Assembly: GCA_964460035.1 (NCBI GenBank)
Contig: CAYWPG010000001.1
Span: forward strand, 62,001 to 126,000
DNA from: CAYWPG01 sp964460035
GTDB taxonomy: Bacteria > Pseudomonadota > Gammaproteobacteria > Nitrococcales > AK92
Reading direction: 5' to 3'
Length of the DNA: 64,000 nt
Positions within the stretch are counted from its first letter, which is position 1. Each line of letters begins with the position of its first letter. Position numbers and translations under genes: made by a program. Positions 1 to 9,900 of this stretch are shown in pieces. The notes beneath the pieces were generated by a model, which worked only from the letters and a program-made list of their open reading frames with translations, did no database searches and had not been told where the DNA came from.

Positions 1-147
1 GTCAGGGCCCGTGTGGTTCGCGGGCTCTGGTAGGGATAGCGCCCGGTGGACGCGACACTTTAGCGCAAGGAGGGGCCTCCGTCGGATTGCGGTAGAAAAA
101 CCGGACGGGGACGATTCGGTCGCTCGGTGCCAGGACCAATCCGCTTA

Positions 148-1008
148 TTACGCCGTGATGGCCGGAGCGTCGTTCAGCGCCTGCTCCAGCCTCTTGCGCG
201 TATCGGTACCGTCGACCGGCATCAAAGTGACGAGGCGGAGGCCCGAGAGGCGCTCGTCAGCCAGCGCGAAGGCGGTATGTTCGAATGCGAGCCGGCCGAG
301 CCGGGGATGGTTGAAGAACTTTACGCCGTCGCGCCAGTCCTTCACCACGGGCTCTTCCCACCATTGCGCGAACTCCGCGCTCTCCCGCCGCAGCTCGGCG
401 ATGAAGTCCTCGAACCACGGATCGCCGATGTGGTGCGCATAGTCGGCTCGAAAACGGTGAACCAGCCCCATGGCATGGGATTCCCATTCCGGAATCATGG
501 TGCGCAGCGGGCCAAGCAGAGACATGCGCAGGCAGTTGCGCTCAGCAGGCTCTAAGGCGGCGAAATCCCCAAGCACGGCGCTTGCCGCACGGTTCCAGGC
601 GAGCAGGTCCCAGCGCTGGCCGTGGATGTAGGCCGGGCAAGGGTCGAGCTGATCGAGCAGGCGCTGCAGATTCTTGTGGACGCCGTCGGTCTCGATGCGT
701 TGATCCGCCGCGCCTGGGACGGCGTGTCCCGACAGGTGCAGCAGGTGGCGGGTTTCGGAGGGCTCCAGCCGCAAGACGGCGGCAATGCGTTCGATGGTTT
801 GCGCCGAGGCGCGCACATCCCGCGCCTGCTCCAGCCATTTGTACCACTCCGCGCTGATGCCGGCGAGAAAGGCGACTTCTTCCCGCCGCAATCCCGGTGT
901 GCGCCGTCGCCCTCCGGCAGGCAGCCCCACGTCCTGCGGCCGGATGCGCTCCCGGCGCGCTTTTAGAAAACGGGCGATTTCCTGTCGTTGTCTGGTGCTC
1001 GGCATCAT
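148..1008 (-). CDS. MmyB-like XRE-family transcriptional regulator
   Basis: A 286-residue protein with an N-terminal helix-turn-helix (about residues 5-80) carrying the hallmark GGRRRTPGLRREEVA stretch and a WYKWLEQ segment, followed by the MmyB-type ligand-binding fold (about 105-275, with CPAYIHGQRWDLLAWNRAA and the late FEHTAF element). Such proteins usually repress or activate a neighbouring transporter or oxidoreductase in response to a small ligand. It is divergent from the MFS pump at 1107, so that pump is the probable target. Two adjacent ATG codons are possible starts. A second regulator of the same design sits at 4979. Family is clear; ligand unknown. Confidence 0.9.
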   Translation of the reverse strand: MMPSTRQRQEIARFLKARRERIRPQDVGLPAGGRRRTPGLRREEVAFLAGISAEWYKWLEQARDVRASAQTIERIAAVLRLEPSETRHLLHLSGHAVPGAADQRIETDGVHKNLQRLLDQLDPCPAYIHGQRWDLLAWNRAASAVLGDFAALEPAERNCLRMSLLGPLRTMIPEWESHAMGLVHRFRADYAHHIGDPWFEDFIAELRRESAEFAQWWEEPVVKDWRDGVKFFNHPRLGRLAFEHTAFALADERLSGLRLVTLMPVDGTDTRKRLEQALNDAPAITA

Positions 1009-1023
1009 GTTTGCGGGAACAAC

Positions 1024-1037
1024 TTATACCAGGATAA
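1024..1037. promoter_or_regulatory. Candidate operator between regulator and MFS pump
   Basis: The 98-bp divergent gap holds TTATACCAGGATAA, an imperfect palindrome (5 of 7 pairs). Its place between the MmyB-like regulator and the pump makes it a possible binding site. Short and imperfect, so weak evidence. Confidence 0.22.
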
Positions 1038-1106
1038 ACGCTTCCTTATTCCGCTAGTGGGACCGTTCTAACCTGTTCGCCTTTCACAGGCAACGGGAGC
1101 TTAGCA

Positions 1107-2576
1107 ATGGTCTTGGTCGCATCGAAAGTCAGGCCCGTGGAGAAGCCGGCAAGGAATCCGTGGCTTGGGCTAGCCATTCTCCTTTCCGCAGTGTTCATGA
1201 CCATCCTCGATGTGTTCATTGTGGTGGTCGCCGCGCCTGCGATTCGTGCGGATGTGGGGGCGAGCGCGGCGCAGATCCAGTGGGTGGTTGCCGTCTACAA
1301 TCTAGCCTTCGGCGCGCTGCTGATTACCGGCGGCCGGCTTGGTGATCTGTATGGCCGCAGGCGTGTTTTCTGCATCGGTCTGGCGCTTTTCGTGGCGGCT
1401 TCGCTGGCGGCGAGCCTGGCCAGCAGCGCCGAGGCGCTCATTGTGCTGCGGGCTCTGTTGGGCGTTGCCGCTGGGCTGCTGGTTCCGCAGATCTACTCGA
1501 TCATACAAGTCAGCTTCGATGATGCCGCGCGCGGCAAAGCGTTCGGCGCCTATGCCTCCGTTGCCGGGTTTGCGGCAACCATCGCGCAAGTACTGGGCGG
1601 GCTGCTGATTACCGGCGATCTGTTCGGGCTAGGGTGGCGCATGATTTTCCTGATCAACGTGCCGGTGGGCGCACTCGCTCTGGCGGCAGCGGCGCTTATA
1701 CCCGAGAGCCGCGCGCCGCGCACCGGTCGGCAGTCGCTGGACCTGGTCGGCGTGTGCTTGCTGTTGCTGGCGGTGCTCGCCCTGATGCTGCCACCCAGCG
1801 TTGCGCTAGAGAGCGGCTGGGGCGTGGAACCGCTCCTGCTGCTTGCGGCGTTTCCGGTGCTGGTCTGGTTGTTTGTGCGCTGGCAGCGTCGGCAGGAGGC
1901 GCGGGCACGTTCGCCGCTGATCGAGCCGTCACTGTTCAGGAAGGGCTCGTTCGTGGCGGGTAACGTGCTAGCGATGATTTTCTACGCCAACAATGCGGCG
2001 TTGTTCCTGGCCCTGCCGATGTTCCTGCAAGACGGGTTGAACCATACCGCATTGACGTCCGGTCTTCTGTTCGCGCCGTTGGCGCTCAGCTTCTCGGTGA
2101 CATCCGCTTGGGTCGGCCGCTTAGTGCCGAGGTATGGCCATCGTCTGGTGCTAATCGGCGGCGTGGTGTTGCTGGCCAGTTATGTGGCAATGGGCCTGGC
2201 CGCTTGGCTCACCGATGTTGCCGTTACGGCTTGGACGCTCACTCCTGGTCTGCTTCTCGCGGGCATCGGCATGGGCTTCGTGCCGACCACCATTAACTAC
2301 TTGGGATTGAGGCAGGTGCAAGCGCGCGAGGTCGGCTCCGCTTCGGGCGTTCTGAATACCAGTTTCGAACTGGGGTACGGCATCGGCACGCTGCTCGTTG
2401 GGGCGGTGTTCTTCGGCGTGCAGCGCGCGTTCGCCGGGTCCGCCACGTCCTCGGGCAGCGCGTTTACGGCCAGTCTCATGCTCACTGCGTTCCTGATCCT
2501 GTTGGTGTTGGTGTTCGCGCGCAACCTGGAGTCTGGGGCGCCTCGCGTGCAGGCTGCTGACACGGTCGCCGCCTGA
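1107..2576 (+). CDS. MFS efflux pump, DHA2 (EmrB/QacA-like) family
   Basis: A 489-residue, strongly hydrophobic inner-membrane protein, the length of the 14-helix DHA2 drug:H+ antiporters. It opens with the usual LLSAVFMTILDVFIVVVAAP helix and carries motif A as GGRLGDLYGRRR near residue 75, with a central loop containing RSPLIEPSLFR. Likely role is proton-driven export of a toxic compound. ATG is preceded by CGGGAGC about ten bases upstream. Divergent from the MmyB-like regulator, which probably controls it. Substrate cannot be read from sequence. Confidence 0.9.
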   Translation: MVLVASKVRPVEKPARNPWLGLAILLSAVFMTILDVFIVVVAAPAIRADVGASAAQIQWVVAVYNLAFGALLITGGRLGDLYGRRRVFCIGLALFVAASLAASLASSAEALIVLRALLGVAAGLLVPQIYSIIQVSFDDAARGKAFGAYASVAGFAATIAQVLGGLLITGDLFGLGWRMIFLINVPVGALALAAAALIPESRAPRTGRQSLDLVGVCLLLLAVLALMLPPSVALESGWGVEPLLLLAAFPVLVWLFVRWQRRQEARARSPLIEPSLFRKGSFVAGNVLAMIFYANNAALFLALPMFLQDGLNHTALTSGLLFAPLALSFSVTSAWVGRLVPRYGHRLVLIGGVVLLASYVAMGLAAWLTDVAVTAWTLTPGLLLAGIGMGFVPTTINYLGLRQVQAREVGSASGVLNTSFELGYGIGTLLVGAVFFGVQRAFAGSATSSGSAFTASLMLTAFLILLVLVFARNLESGAPRVQAADTVAA

Positions 2577-2735
2577 GGCTTCTCTCTTGCAAGCGCGCCT
2601 CCGGCCAAGCCGCCGGAGCGCGACGCTACGTTCGTAGGTTCGGATCAGGAAGGCGTGATCGTCCGTGATATAGCGGAATCACCCCCATAGGAGCCGGAGC
2701 CAATCCGGGCGGAGTTCGAGGAACGCTGGCAGCTG

Positions 2736-2870
2736 CTAGGTGGCAGGTGGCGGGTGCAGTCGCTGCACCTCCGCTACACGGTTACGCGAAGAAACTGAGG
2801 ACCCGCCTCCGCAGCCGACGATGGCCAGCATCAGTAAGAGGGCAAGTAACCGTGTCAAGGTATTGCTCAT
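2736..2870 (-). CDS. Small lipoprotein, entericidin-like in form
   Basis: A 44-codon reading frame that begins MSNTLTRLLALLLMLAIVGC: a short positive start, a leucine-rich helix and a lipobox IVGC, followed by GGGSS. The mature part is only about 25 residues and ends in a PPPAT tail. This is the form of small Gram-negative lipoproteins. An in-frame ATG five codons upstream (at 2885) is an alternative start. No close partner gene; it lies alone between the two pump loci. The short length means chance cannot be fully excluded, but the lipobox and following glycines are convincing. Confidence 0.55.
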   Translation of the reverse strand: MSNTLTRLLALLLMLAIVGCGGGSSVSSRNRVAEVQRLHPPPAT

Positions 2871-3320
2871 GGGTGCTGCTCTCATGTTTCTTGTTAACAG
2901 CCTGCGCCGCCGCGCGGGCGGCCGAATATTAGCACACCCTGATGGTGTGTTTAGGTTGTTGATTCGTATGGTTTTGTTGCCAGTTTGTGTGCAGGGGTTG
3001 AGTCGCTCCCTTGATGATGGCGGTTCTTGGGGGCGTGATACGGAGTTGCTTGGAGATTGTTTGGATTTTCAGGGGATCAAGGGTTTTTCATGGTTGCGTG
3101 CATCCGGTCAGGCGGTGGAACTCACTGACTGGGGGGGGGAAGCGGCTTATGGAGAATGCAGCTACGCGATCATGCCTGCGGTTTTGGTTGCCCGCGCCGC
3201 ATTGAATCCAACGCATGCGAGTTTGAGGGGCTAGGCGCCCGCCGCGAGGCGGGGCAGGCGCTTTGCCTCCCCGCCGGAGTCGCCGAGGGGTGCTCCGGTC
3301 GGGGGCGCTTCCCTGCGTCG
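2871..3320. other. Gene-free stretch with lower GC
   Basis: No supported gene. There is a small hairpin at 2933-2949 (CACACC, loop CTGAT, GGTGTG) followed by TTTAGGTTGTT, a T/G-rich stretch to about 3120 and a G9 tract at 3131-3139. Open frames here have no recognisable protein character. Confidence 0.5.
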
Positions 3321-4889
3321 TTATGCGACAACGCGAACATGCCGCAGCATCACCACGCAAATGACGGCCAGCATCAGGATGCTCACGGCCGCCATAATAG
3401 TGGAGACCGACATCCCGTAGACGAAGGCCGCCCTGGCCTGAGCGAGCAAACCTCCCGGTAGCTGATCCGCAATCGAAGCGGCTGCCCAAAGGCTGTCACG
3501 AACGGTGTCCGATACCCTGGGCGGCAATGCGTCCGGCATGCGTTGGAGCACGCTCTCGCGATATACCGCCGTGGTAATACTGCCGAGTACGGCGACTCCC
3601 ACGGCGATGCCGAGTTCCTGCACGGTCTCGGAGAGTGCTGAGGCGGAGCCGGCTTTCTCGGGCGGAGCGGCTCCCACCACCAGGTCGGTGCCCAGGGCGG
3701 CGATAGTGCCTAGGCCGAGATAGACCAAGCCGTAACCGGCTACTACCAGCACGATCCCAGGCATGACAGGGAGCAGTGCGAGCAGGAGATAACCGAGCGC
3801 CGACAAGGCCAGCGAGCCGCCCATTACGGTGCCGGGCCGGATGCGGCGCGCAAGCAATGGCGCGGTGACGCCGGCCACCAGCATCATCAGGGCCGGAGGC
3901 CCCATCCATATGCCGGCGGTAACCGGCGGCAGCCCCAGTACCAGCTGCATGTATTGCGTGACCAGGAGCATGGCGCCGCCGACGCCTACCAGCCCTACAA
4001 GGAGCACGCTCAGAGCGGCGCTGAAAGTGCCGTTGGCGAAGAGCCGCACATCGAGTAACGGGTTTGGCAAGCTGCGCTGACGGACCACGAAGAGCACCGC
4101 AAAGACTATCCCTACCGCTAATGCCAGGGCGGAGCCCGGTGAGATGCCGGTTTTCGCGCTTTCCTTAACGACGTAGATGACCGGCAGGACTGCTAGCAGC
4201 GACAGGGCTACGCTGGGCAGATCGAAGGGGCCGCTGGTACGCGCGCGGTACTCCGGCAGCAGCAACGGCCCGGCAATAAGCACGATCGCGACTACCGGCA
4301 CGGCTACCAGAAAAGCGGATCCCCACCAGAAGCGTTCCAGTAGCAAGCCGCCGATCAGCGGACCCGCGGCCATTCCCAGCGCGAACATGGTCGCCCAGAT
4401 GCCGATGGCGAGCGCGCGCTCTCGGGGGGCCAGGAACATGTTGCTGATCAGTGCAAGTGTGGACGGCATAAGCGTGGCGCCAGCTATTCCAAGCAGGGCG
4501 CGCGCGGCGATCAGCATGTTTGCGCTGGTGGAGTAGGCCGCCAGCAGGGAAGCGAGAGCAAAGGCGACGGCGCCTATGAGCAGCAGTCGTCGCCGGCCTA
4601 TCCTGTCGCCCAAGGTGCCCATGGTGATCAGGAAGCCCGCGATCATGAAGCCGTAGGCGTCCATGATCCACAGCGCCTGGGTGCTGGTCGGACGCAGGTC
4701 CGCTGCCAGCGCCGGCATGGCCAGATAAAGCAGTGTCACGTCCAACCCCAGCAGGGCGGTCGGCAGCGCCAGAACCGCAAGGCCGCCCCATTTGCCTAGC
4801 CCCGCCGTGCTCTTGCACTGCCAACTCGGGTTTTTGGACGATGCCGGTAGCGCATCGACAGCGCTTTGCTTGCAATCGAGTGATGACAT
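3321..4889 (-). CDS. smvA: MFS efflux pump, SmvA-like DHA2 family
   Basis: A 522-residue membrane protein of the 14-helix DHA2 class. It has the SmvA/LfrA-type opening (LGLDVTLLYLAMPALAADL), motif A as GTLGDRIGRRR, and motif C as GMAAGPLIGGLL. SmvA-type pumps export quaternary ammonium compounds, acriflavine and other cationic dyes, but the real substrate here is an inference. The N-terminal 30 residues are polar and cytoplasmic. It is divergent from the MmyB-like regulator at 4979 with an inverted repeat in the 89-bp gap. Confidence 0.88.
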   Translation of the reverse strand: MSSLDCKQSAVDALPASSKNPSWQCKSTAGLGKWGGLAVLALPTALLGLDVTLLYLAMPALAADLRPTSTQALWIMDAYGFMIAGFLITMGTLGDRIGRRRLLLIGAVAFALASLLAAYSTSANMLIAARALLGIAGATLMPSTLALISNMFLAPRERALAIGIWATMFALGMAAGPLIGGLLLERFWWGSAFLVAVPVVAIVLIAGPLLLPEYRARTSGPFDLPSVALSLLAVLPVIYVVKESAKTGISPGSALALAVGIVFAVLFVVRQRSLPNPLLDVRLFANGTFSAALSVLLVGLVGVGGAMLLVTQYMQLVLGLPPVTAGIWMGPPALMMLVAGVTAPLLARRIRPGTVMGGSLALSALGYLLLALLPVMPGIVLVVAGYGLVYLGLGTIAALGTDLVVGAAPPEKAGSASALSETVQELGIAVGVAVLGSITTAVYRESVLQRMPDALPPRVSDTVRDSLWAAASIADQLPGGLLAQARAAFVYGMSVSTIMAAVSILMLAVICVVMLRHVRVVA

Positions 4890-4927
4890 GCCGCCTCCTC
4901 CATTTTGGCGGCATTCTGGCTATGGTC

Positions 4928-4961
4928 TAATGGCATTACAATTTAACCGTTTATGCTATTA
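4928..4961. promoter_or_regulatory. Candidate operator in divergent promoter
   Basis: Inverted repeat TAATGGCAT - 16 bp - ATGCTATTA (8 of 9 pairs match) inside an AT-rich gap between the smvA-like pump and the MmyB-like regulator. Position and symmetry suit autorepression and control of the pump by the 4979 protein. No footprint evidence. Confidence 0.4.
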
Positions 4962-4978
4962 CTAAGAGCAATACGGTC

Positions 4979-5773
4979 ATGCCGAGGCGATCTTTGAAAC
5001 GCAGCCGGGCGGAGTTGTCGGAATTTCTGCGGCGGCACCGCGAGCGCTTAACGCCGGCCGATGTCGGCTTGCCCGGCGGCGGGCGCCGGCGGACTCCGGG
5101 GTTGCGACGGGAGGAGGTCGCAGCGCTGGCTGGCGTGGGCATCACTTGGTACACGTGGTTCGAGCAGGGCCGCGAGATCGGCGTTTCCGAAGACTTCCTT
5201 CTGAAGATCGCCAAGATCTTCAAGCTGGACGATGCCGAGTGCCGTCACTTATTCCTGCTCGCCCAACAGCGTCCTCCGCCGCTGGAGGCCTACCACACGC
5301 CATCCGTTTCGCCGCTGGTGCAGCAAATGATGGACGAGCTGGTGGCGCGACCGGCTTATGTGATGAATCTGCGTTGGGATATCGTGGCATGGAATGCCGC
5401 GGCAGAGCGGTATTTCGGTTTTGCTGCGAGGGAGTCATCGGCGCGCAATCTGTTGCGCCTGGTTTTCGCGGCTTCCGATCTGCGCGAGCGCATGCCGGCG
5501 TGGCGGGAGGATGCGCCGTGTCTGCTGGCATGTTTTCGCCGGGACTTGGCCGTTGCGCCACAAGAACCGGCGATGCTGGCGCTGGTCGACGAACTCAAAG
5601 GGCTATCGCCCAGCTTCCAAGAATGGTGGCATCGGGCCGAGGCACAACGGCCGTCGCGGGGGATAAGCGCGATCCAGACCGATGCCGGCCGCGTCGACTT
5701 TCAGTACGAGGTACTGGTGGTGGATGAAAACCGTCATTTGCGGATGACGGTGTATTTCTCCGACAAGAGCTAG
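4979..5773 (+). CDS. MmyB-like XRE-family transcriptional regulator
   Basis: 264 residues with the same architecture as the regulator at 148: helix-turn-helix with GGGRRRTPGLRREEVAALAG and WYTWFEQGR, then the MmyB-type ligand domain (about 95-260; RPAYVMNLRWDIVAWNAAA, later SFQEWWHR). Divergent from the smvA-like pump, its likely target. It converges on the YigZ gene with only 26 bp between stop codons. The two regulators in this window clearly belong to one family but differ through most of the ligand domain, so they probably sense different compounds. Confidence 0.9.
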   Translation: MPRRSLKRSRAELSEFLRRHRERLTPADVGLPGGGRRRTPGLRREEVAALAGVGITWYTWFEQGREIGVSEDFLLKIAKIFKLDDAECRHLFLLAQQRPPPLEAYHTPSVSPLVQQMMDELVARPAYVMNLRWDIVAWNAAAERYFGFAARESSARNLLRLVFAASDLRERMPAWREDAPCLLACFRRDLAVAPQEPAMLALVDELKGLSPSFQEWWHRAEAQRPSRGISAIQTDAGRVDFQYEVLVVDENRHLRMTVYFSDKS

Positions 5774-5799
5774 CCGTATCTCTGCTGCAGCCAGTCAAC

Positions 5800-6393
5800 C
5801 TACTTATCGTCCAGAACGACCAGCTCGCTCTCGCCGCGGCTGAGATTGCGGAGCAGCGCTTGTGCGGCCGCGAGCTGTTCCGGTGGCAGCGCCAATGTCA
5901 GCCAGGCGCCTTCGGCATCGAAGCTCTCATCTTCCACGGTCGCATCCAGCTCGGCCAAGCGCGCCTTGAACAGCTCCAGCTGGTTGTAGGGGCAATGGCC
6001 GCGTGCCCGCCGGTGTTCGAGCAACGGCTGGCTCTGGCCGGCCCGCAGGCATTTGCTCGCGCAGCCGCCGTAGGCGCGCGCCAGCCCGCCAGTACCGAGC
6101 TGTATACCGCCATACCAGCGCGTGACCACGACCAGCACCCGGTCAAAGCCCTGCTGTTCTATCGCCGCGAGGATGGGGCGACCGGCGGTGCCGCCGGGCT
6201 CGCCGTCATCATTGAAGCGATGCTGTTGGCCGAATGCCCAGGCCCAGCAGTTGTGCGTGGCGGAAGGTGCGCTGAGCTGCTGCAGCAAAGCCGGCGCCTC
6301 GTTGGGCGCGGACAAGGGCACGGCTTGTGCTAGAAACCGGCTCTTGCGGATCTCTTCCTGATACTGGCTGGGGGCTGTGAGGATCAAACGCAT
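5800..6393 (-). CDS. yigZ: YigZ/IMPACT-family protein
   Basis: 197 residues with the UPF0029 signature RWYGGIQLGTGGLARAYG near residue 95 and the upstream HNCWAWAF and FNDDGEPGGTAGRPIL elements typical of YigZ. The C-terminal half matches the small second domain of the family. YigZ-like proteins relate to eukaryotic IMPACT and have an EF-G-like fold; their bacterial role is unclear. The frame remains open upstream, but the ATG at 6393 starts exactly at the usual family N-terminus (MRLILTAPSQYQEEIRKSRF). Confidence 0.92.
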   Translation of the reverse strand: MRLILTAPSQYQEEIRKSRFLAQAVPLSAPNEAPALLQQLSAPSATHNCWAWAFGQQHRFNDDGEPGGTAGRPILAAIEQQGFDRVLVVVTRWYGGIQLGTGGLARAYGGCASKCLRAGQSQPLLEHRRARGHCPYNQLELFKARLAELDATVEDESFDAEGAWLTLALPPEQLAAAQALLRNLSRGESELVVLDDK

Positions 6394-6657
6394 AGTGCAG
6401 CGATTGTAGCAAGCCCGGGAGAGGTCGGTCTTGCGGCAGGTCTTGCCGCGGCGGGGGATGCATGGAGGGTACGATCGCGCAGTGGCGGGTGATACGGGGC
6501 GCTTGCTGAGCCGGGCTGTCCCTAGGATCGGGTCAGCTCCGTGCTTCGCGTACCTGGTGCGAGCAGGGCGGATTCGCCTAACCCTTGCTTCTTGCGGTCC
6601 ACGAAACGTCCAGCGGCAGCGGTCTGGGCAGGCATGCAAGGGCCCCGTGTTCTGCGT

Positions 6658-6674
6658 TAGATGTCCTACAGCTT
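6658..6674. promoter_or_regulatory. Second, imperfect GntR/FadR-type operator
   Basis: TAGATGTCCTACAGCTT matches the perfect palindrome at 6926-6942 at 14 of 17 positions and shares its core TGTCCTACA. Placed 268 bp upstream of it, it could allow looping by the FadR-type regulator at 12884. Confidence 0.45.
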
Positions 6675-6925
6675 GTCCGCGATCCGGTTGATTCTATGCA
6701 GCGAGAGGGTGTTTGTGTTGTTGTGGTGGGATGTCCAATCACTGGTTCGTATGCCCTCTGATTGTGAGGTGGGAGAGGGTTCCCCGGTTCTTTGGGTGTT
6801 TTTATTTATGTCGATGTAATTAAAGTGTTTTTTGAGTGATTTGAGGCTGTCTTGATGGGGTGCCGCCAGTGCCGGTTGTGCGGCCTGGCTTCTCGTTCTG
6901 CTTGCATGTTTGCCATAAACTGAAT

Positions 6926-6942
6926 AAGTTGTCCTACAACTT
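6926..6942. promoter_or_regulatory. Perfect GntR/FadR-type operator
   Basis: AAGTTGTCCTACAACTT is a perfect 7-bp inverted repeat around CCT. The form (TTGT-NNN-ACAA) fits the TGT/GGT-N3-ACA/ACC half sites of FadR-subfamily GntR regulators such as LldR and PdhR. It lies 47 bp before the first operon gene and just after a possible -10, so binding by the operon's own GntR protein would block transcription. Confidence 0.65.
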
Positions 6943-6989
6943 GGTTTCGGGTGAGCCCCTTTCGTCGTTAAGAACCAAACAGCATCTCG

Positions 6990-9900
6990 ATGAGGCCCTT
7001 CTTGCTGCAGCGGAGTATTAGTTCCTCTGCCGGCGCGTTGCCGGCAACGGATTTACAGTCCTTTGCCGTGGCGTTGCGCGACGCAGGCTTTGCCGGCGAT
7101 ATCCTCACCGACGAGGCGAGCCGGCTGGCGCTGGCTACCGATAACAGTGTCTATCAGGTGGTGCCGGCCATGGTGCTTGCGCCGCGCGACGGCGAGGATC
7201 TGGCCCGGTTGGTCGCGGTTGCTGCTCGGGAGGAATTCACCGGAATCAGCCTTACCGCCCGCGGCGGCGGCACCGGCACTAACGGCCAGTCGCTGACCGA
7301 GGCTGTGGTGGTAGACACCGGGCGGTATATGAACCGCATTCTGCAGATCGACCCCGAAGCTCGCACCGTGCGGGTGGAGCCGGGCGTGGTGCTGGGCCAG
7401 CTCAACGCGGCGCTGGCCCCTTACCATCTCGTCTTTCCGCCACTGATCTCCACGGCGACGCGTGCCACCCTGGGCGGCATGGTGAGCACCGATGCCTGCG
7501 GCAAGGGCTCGCGGGTTTATGGGCGCACGGGCGACTATGTGGAGTCGATGCGGCTGCTGCTGATCGACGGCCGTAGCATAGAATCGCGCCGAATTTCGGC
7601 GGCCGAACTCGACGGCGATACCGACGACCCGGCCGTGACGCTGGCGCGCGAGCTCAGGGCGCTGATCGATCCGGTACGGCAGGAGATCGAGGCGGTCTTC
7701 CCCAAGATCAGCCGCTCGCTGACTGGCTACAATCTGCGCGACGCCTTCCCCGCCGACGGCGGCGTCAACCTTAATCGGCTGGTGGCCGGCGCCGAGGGCA
7801 CGCTCGCCTTCATACAGGACATCACGCTGCGGGTGGCGGAGCGGCCGACGCACAAGCGGCTGGTGGTCATCCGCTACACCGACTTCGATGCCGCGCTGGC
7901 CGATGCCCAGCGCCTGCTCGGCTTCGATCCCACGGCCATCGAGACCTTGGATCAGCGGGTCTATGAGCTGGCGCGGCAGGATCCGAGCTGGGTGCACACG
8001 CGGCATGCGATGGAAGCGCCGCAGACGCCGGAGCGGGCGCTGGTAGTCAACTTCGTCGAGTTCGCCGGCCGCGACGGAGCCGAGGTTGAGGCGAAGACCG
8101 CAACGCTGGTGCAGGCTTTGGCGCAGCGCGACGACCATCTTGGCTACCACGTGTCGGTGGAGGCCCGCGAGCAGGCCGCTCTGTGGGCGGTGCGCACACG
8201 CAGTGTCGGGCTGCTGGGCCGCGCAGCAGGGCGGCGCAAGCCGGTGCCCTTTGTCGAGGATACGGTGGTGCCGCCGGAGCATCTGGCGGACTACATACGC
8301 GCCTTCCGCGAGGTGCTGGACCGCCATGGCGTCAGCTACGGCATGTTCGGCCACGTGGATGTAGGCTGCCTGCACGTGCGCCCGGCGCTGGACATGAAGG
8401 ATCCGGCCGACCGCGAGCGGCTGCGCGCCATCACCGAGGAGGTGGCGGCCCTGGTCAAGCGCTACGGCGGTCTGCTCTGGGGCGAGCATGGCAAGGGCTA
8501 CCGCGGCGAGTTCACGCGCGATTTCTTCGGCGACAGGCTCTATCCGGTACTGGCCGCTATCAAGCGTCTCTTCGATCCACACAACCGGCTCAATCCGGGC
8601 AAGATCGTCACTCCCGACCCTGGCGGCGACGGCGTGATCCCCATCGACGGCGTGCCGTTCCGCGGTGAGCTGGACAGCCGAATTCCGGGCGCTGATCAGG
8701 AGCGCTGGGCCAAGGCGCTGGAGTGCAACGGCAACGGCGTCTGCTTCGACTGGAGTGCGGCGACGCCGATCTGCCCGTCCTACAAGGTCACCCGCGATCG
8801 GGTGCATTCGCCCAAGGGGCGGGCCGATCTGCTGCGGGCCTGGTTGCGGCGCTCGGCGGAGCCGGTGGATGGAGATAAGGCCGCGCGCGAGGCGTTCACG
8901 CGGGAGGTTTACGATGCCTTGCACGGTTGCCTGGGCTGCAAGGCCTGCGCATCGCAATGCCCGGTACACGTGGATATTCCGACCCTGCGCGCGCGCTTTC
9001 TGGAACGCTACCACAAGCGGCGGCTGCGGCCGCTGCGCGACCGGCTGATCGGCCGTCTGGAAGCGCTGCTGCCGCTCATGGCGGTGCAACCGCGGCTGGC
9101 CAACCGACTGATGGGGGCTGCGCCGGTGCGCGCGCTGGTGCAGCGCAGCGCCGGCCTGGTCGACTTCCCTGCGCTGGACGAACGCCCCTTCGGACGCCGC
9201 GTGCGGCCGTCGAGTCCGGCCGAGATCGTCGCCGCCAGCCGGGCCAGCGGCGGCAGGACCGTGGCGCTGCTGCAGGATGCCTTCACCAGCCATTTTGAGG
9301 CCGATGTACTCATGGCCGGGTACAGCCTGGTGCAGTCGTTGGGCTTCGATGTGCACGTGTTGCCCTATCGGCCATCCGGCAAGGCGGAGCACGTACGCGG
9401 CTACCTGACCCGTTTCCGCCGTACCGGCGAGCGCCTGCTGGCGGACTTTGGGTCGCTGTTCGAGGCCGGCGTGCCGGTGGTAGGCGTCGAGCCCAGTGTC
9501 GTTCTGTGCCTGCGCCAGGAGTATGTGCAGGAAATCGGCCGCGCCGCGCCGGTGCAGCTGATTCAGGAATGGCTGGCCGAGCATGCGCTGGAAGCGCTGC
9601 AGGAGAAGGCCGCGACCGGCCGGGCCGGATCGGCGACGTCGGCGCCGTACCGGCTGATTCCGCATTGCACGGAGAAGACTGCGCTGCCCGTGGCTGCTGG
9701 GCTCTGGCAGCGGGTCTTCGCCGCTGCCGGTCTGCAGCTCGAGGAGGTTGCGGCCGGCTGCTGCGGCATGTCCGGAACCTACGGGCACGAGGCCGAGCAT
9801 CAGCCCCAGAGCCGCCGCCTATATGAAATGAGTTGGCAGCAGCCAGTCCGCGAACACGGGCAGCGGCTGCTCGCCACCGGTTTTTCATGCCGTTGCCAGG

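Larger units (their letters stand above)
6394..6989. other. 596-bp regulatory gap upstream of the catabolic operon
   Basis: No supported gene. The second half has lower GC and holds two GntR-type palindromes (6658-6674 and 6926-6942) described separately. A possible -10 (TAAACT, 6916-6921) lies directly before the better palindrome. Confidence 0.5.

Noticed and set aside
1..147. Possible gene fragment at the left edge
   Set aside because: Only short frames without recognisable character before the stop of the first regulator.
3131..3139. G9 tract
   Set aside because: Lies in a gene-free stretch; no gene whose frame or promoter it would alter.
2740..3234. 164-codon plus-strand frame
   Set aside because: No conserved motif or RBS, and its beginning overlaps the better-supported small lipoprotein on the other strand.
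7053..9800. Long open frame on the minus strand across the YdiJ-like gene
   Set aside because: It is the complement of a real, motif-rich gene in GC-rich DNA; its product is Gln/Arg/His-rich with no domain.
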